A stretch of 7,593 nt of DNA from Acidobacteriaceae bacterium (GTDB lineage: Bacteria; Acidobacteriota; Terriglobia; Terriglobales; Acidobacteriaceae): assembly GCA_030040175.1 (NCBI GenBank), contig JASHUF010000308.1, forward strand, positions 1 to 7,593, in the 5' to 3' direction. The notes under the pieces are model-generated. The model ran no database searches, was not told the DNA's origin, and saw nothing but the letters and a program-made list of their open reading frames with translations. Each line of letters begins with the position of its first letter. The stretch's first letter is position 1. Positions 6,482-7,593 of the stretch are shown piece after piece. A program made the translations under genes and the position numbers.

Positions 6482-7593
6482 TCAGCGTGCAAGGCGAAAG
6501 ATGTGCGCCGGTTGAATACCCGGCCGAAGCGCCACGTAATTGCGGCGATCGCGCCAAGTGTAACGCGCGCCGGTCAACAGGTCTTCCAAGAGAAAGCTCT
6601 GCGAAGCAGATGTGCCGAGTTCCTCGAGATCGAGATTGGTCCAGCCGGCCTGTTCGTGGCATGCGTCCAGGTTGACGGCGACGAGAATGGTGTTTTCAAA
6701 TCCGGGCGTCGATTTCGAGAAGCAAAGCAGGTTGGGGTTGTCGATCTCGTGAAAATGCAGCGAGCGGTTGTCGTGCAGGGCCGCGTTGGCGCGCCGGATC
6801 GCGTTGACAGCCGTGATGAGCGGAACCAGCGAGCCGGGCAGGTTGCGGTCCCGCTGGCGGATTTCGTACTTCTCGCTGTCGCGATATTCTTCCGATTCTG
6901 TTTTGCCCGGAGCCGGATGCGCGGGCGCGCTTTCGGCCAGCTCAAAAGCCGGTCCGTAAATTCCGTAATTGGAGGAAAGCGTGGCTGCAAGGATGAGGCG
7001 CTGCATAAATGCCGGCCGGCCGCCCTCCTGGAGCGTCTTGTGCAGGATGTCCGGCGTATTGGGCCAGAAGTTGGGCCGGAAGAAATCGCTGACCGGCGGG
7101 CGCGTGATCTCCTCGAGATAGCTTTCGAGCTCGGCCTTGGTATTGCGCCAGGTGAAGTAGGTGTACGACTGCGTGAAGCCTCTCTTCGCCAGCGCATACA
7201 TCAGGTGCGGGCGCGTGAAGGCCTCGGCGAGAAAAATCACGTCGGGATAACGGCTGTTGAGTTTGTCCAGGCACCACTCCCAGAACGGCAGCGCCTTGGT
7301 ATGGGGATTGTCGACGCGGAAGACGCGCACCCCGTGGCCGATCCAGAACTCAAAGACGGAGTAGAGCTCGCCCCATAGACTGCGCCAATCCGGCGACTCG
7401 AAGTTGAGCGGATAGATGTCCTGGTATTTCTTGGGCGGGTTTTCGGCATATTGGATGGAGCCGTCCGGCCGGATGAAGAACCAGGTCGGATGCTCGGCAA
7501 CCCAGGGGTGGTCGGGCGAGCACTGGAAGGCGATGTCGAGCGCGATCTCGACTCCGTGCGCTTGGGCCGCGGAGACCAGCCGGTCGAAGTCGG
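6482..7593 (-). CDS. glgE: Maltose-1-phosphate:alpha-1,4-glucan maltosyltransferase GlgE, C-terminal part (5' end off right edge)
   Basis: The last 369 codons are present and end with TGA at 6484-6482; about 300 N-terminal residues, as judged by the usual length near 660-680, lie beyond the right edge. GlgE is a GH13 subfamily enzyme that transfers maltosyl units from maltose-1-phosphate to the non-reducing end of alpha-1,4-glucans. Visible hallmarks: ALDIAFQCSPDHPW (conserved GH13 region I), KYQDIYPLNFES, nucleophile Asp in FRVDNPHTK (fragment residue 94), acid/base Glu in FLAEAFTRP (residue 123), and the third Asp in PNTPDIL (residue 181). The spacings 29 and 58 match Streptomyces GlgE. The C-terminal beta domain follows (VAVNLD, residues about 310-369). 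No internal stop or frameshift is seen. It is followed after 61 bp by treS-mak, which supplies its substrate. Confidence 0.96.
   Translation of the reverse strand, partial: DFDRLVSAAQAHGVEIALDIAFQCSPDHPWVAEHPTWFFIRPDGSIQYAENPPKKYQDIYPLNFESPDWRSLWGELYSVFEFWIGHGVRVFRVDNPHTKALPFWEWCLDKLNSRYPDVIFLAEAFTRPHLMYALAKRGFTQSYTYFTWRNTKAELESYLEEITRPPVSDFFRPNFWPNTPDILHKTLQEGGRPAFMQRLILAATLSSNYGIYGPAFELAESAPAHPAPGKTESEEYRDSEKYEIRQRDRNLPGSLVPLITAVNAIRRANAALHDNRSLHFHEIDNPNLLCFSKSTPGFENTILVAVNLDACHEQAGWTNLDLEELGTSASQSFLLEDLLTGARYTWRDRRNYVALRPGIQPAHIFRLAR

Noticed and set aside
5209..6675. A 488-codon open frame on the plus strand opposite treS-mak and the end of glgE
   Set aside because: It spans two well-supported minus-strand genes and their spacer and shows no domain; it is an antisense shadow of high-GC coding DNA.
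1..7593. CRISPR array, rRNA, or insertion-sequence ends
   Set aside because: No regularly spaced repeats, no rRNA-like stretches and no transposase or terminal inverted repeats were seen.

Overview
The window reads as chromosomal DNA from a GC-rich bacterium. The wording of the trehalose synthase and of the GT-like protein resembles Acidobacteriota (Terriglobia/Acidobacteriaceae type) as I recall those families, but this is an inference from sequence memory, not a search result. All genes with support are on the minus strand, so the operon reads from right to left.

Right part (7593 to 1420): a tightly packed trehalose-to-alpha-glucan operon. It starts beyond the right edge with glgE (maltose-1-phosphate:alpha-1,4-glucan maltosyltransferase, C-terminal 369 residues present). 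After 61 bp comes a 1247-residue fusion of trehalose synthase (TreS) with maltokinase (Mak/Pep2). After 15 bp comes a 413-residue protein that resembles glucosylglycerate-synthase-like GT-A glycosyltransferases but lacks their nucleotide-sugar/metal motifs. TreS isomerises trehalose to maltose, Mak phosphorylates maltose to maltose-1-phosphate, and GlgE adds the maltosyl unit to an alpha-1,4-glucan. Two of the three steps sit on one polypeptide, and the kinase half carries an unusual Pro/Ala-rich insertion of about 115 residues.

Middle (1355 to 543): a 270-residue integral membrane protein of the conserved-TM-helix/MscS-related kind without the cytoplasmic beta domain. It has a strong ribosome binding site and probably belongs to the same operon, which fits an osmotic-stress setting.

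Left part (542 to 1): 351 bp without a full gene, then the first 63 codons of a tyrosine-recombinase-type integrase running off the left edge. The non-coding stretch holds an 8-bp-stem hairpin (possible operon terminator), the exact 5' half of a tRNA-Leu(UAA) gene that breaks off just after the anticodon loop, an AT-rich segment, a near-consensus sigma-70 promoter pointing at the integrase gene, and two perfect 10-bp direct repeats one helical turn apart over the -10/start region. Together these look like the end of an integrated element that used tRNA-Leu(UAA) as its target, with its integrase just inside the junction. This left boundary is the most unusual part of the window.
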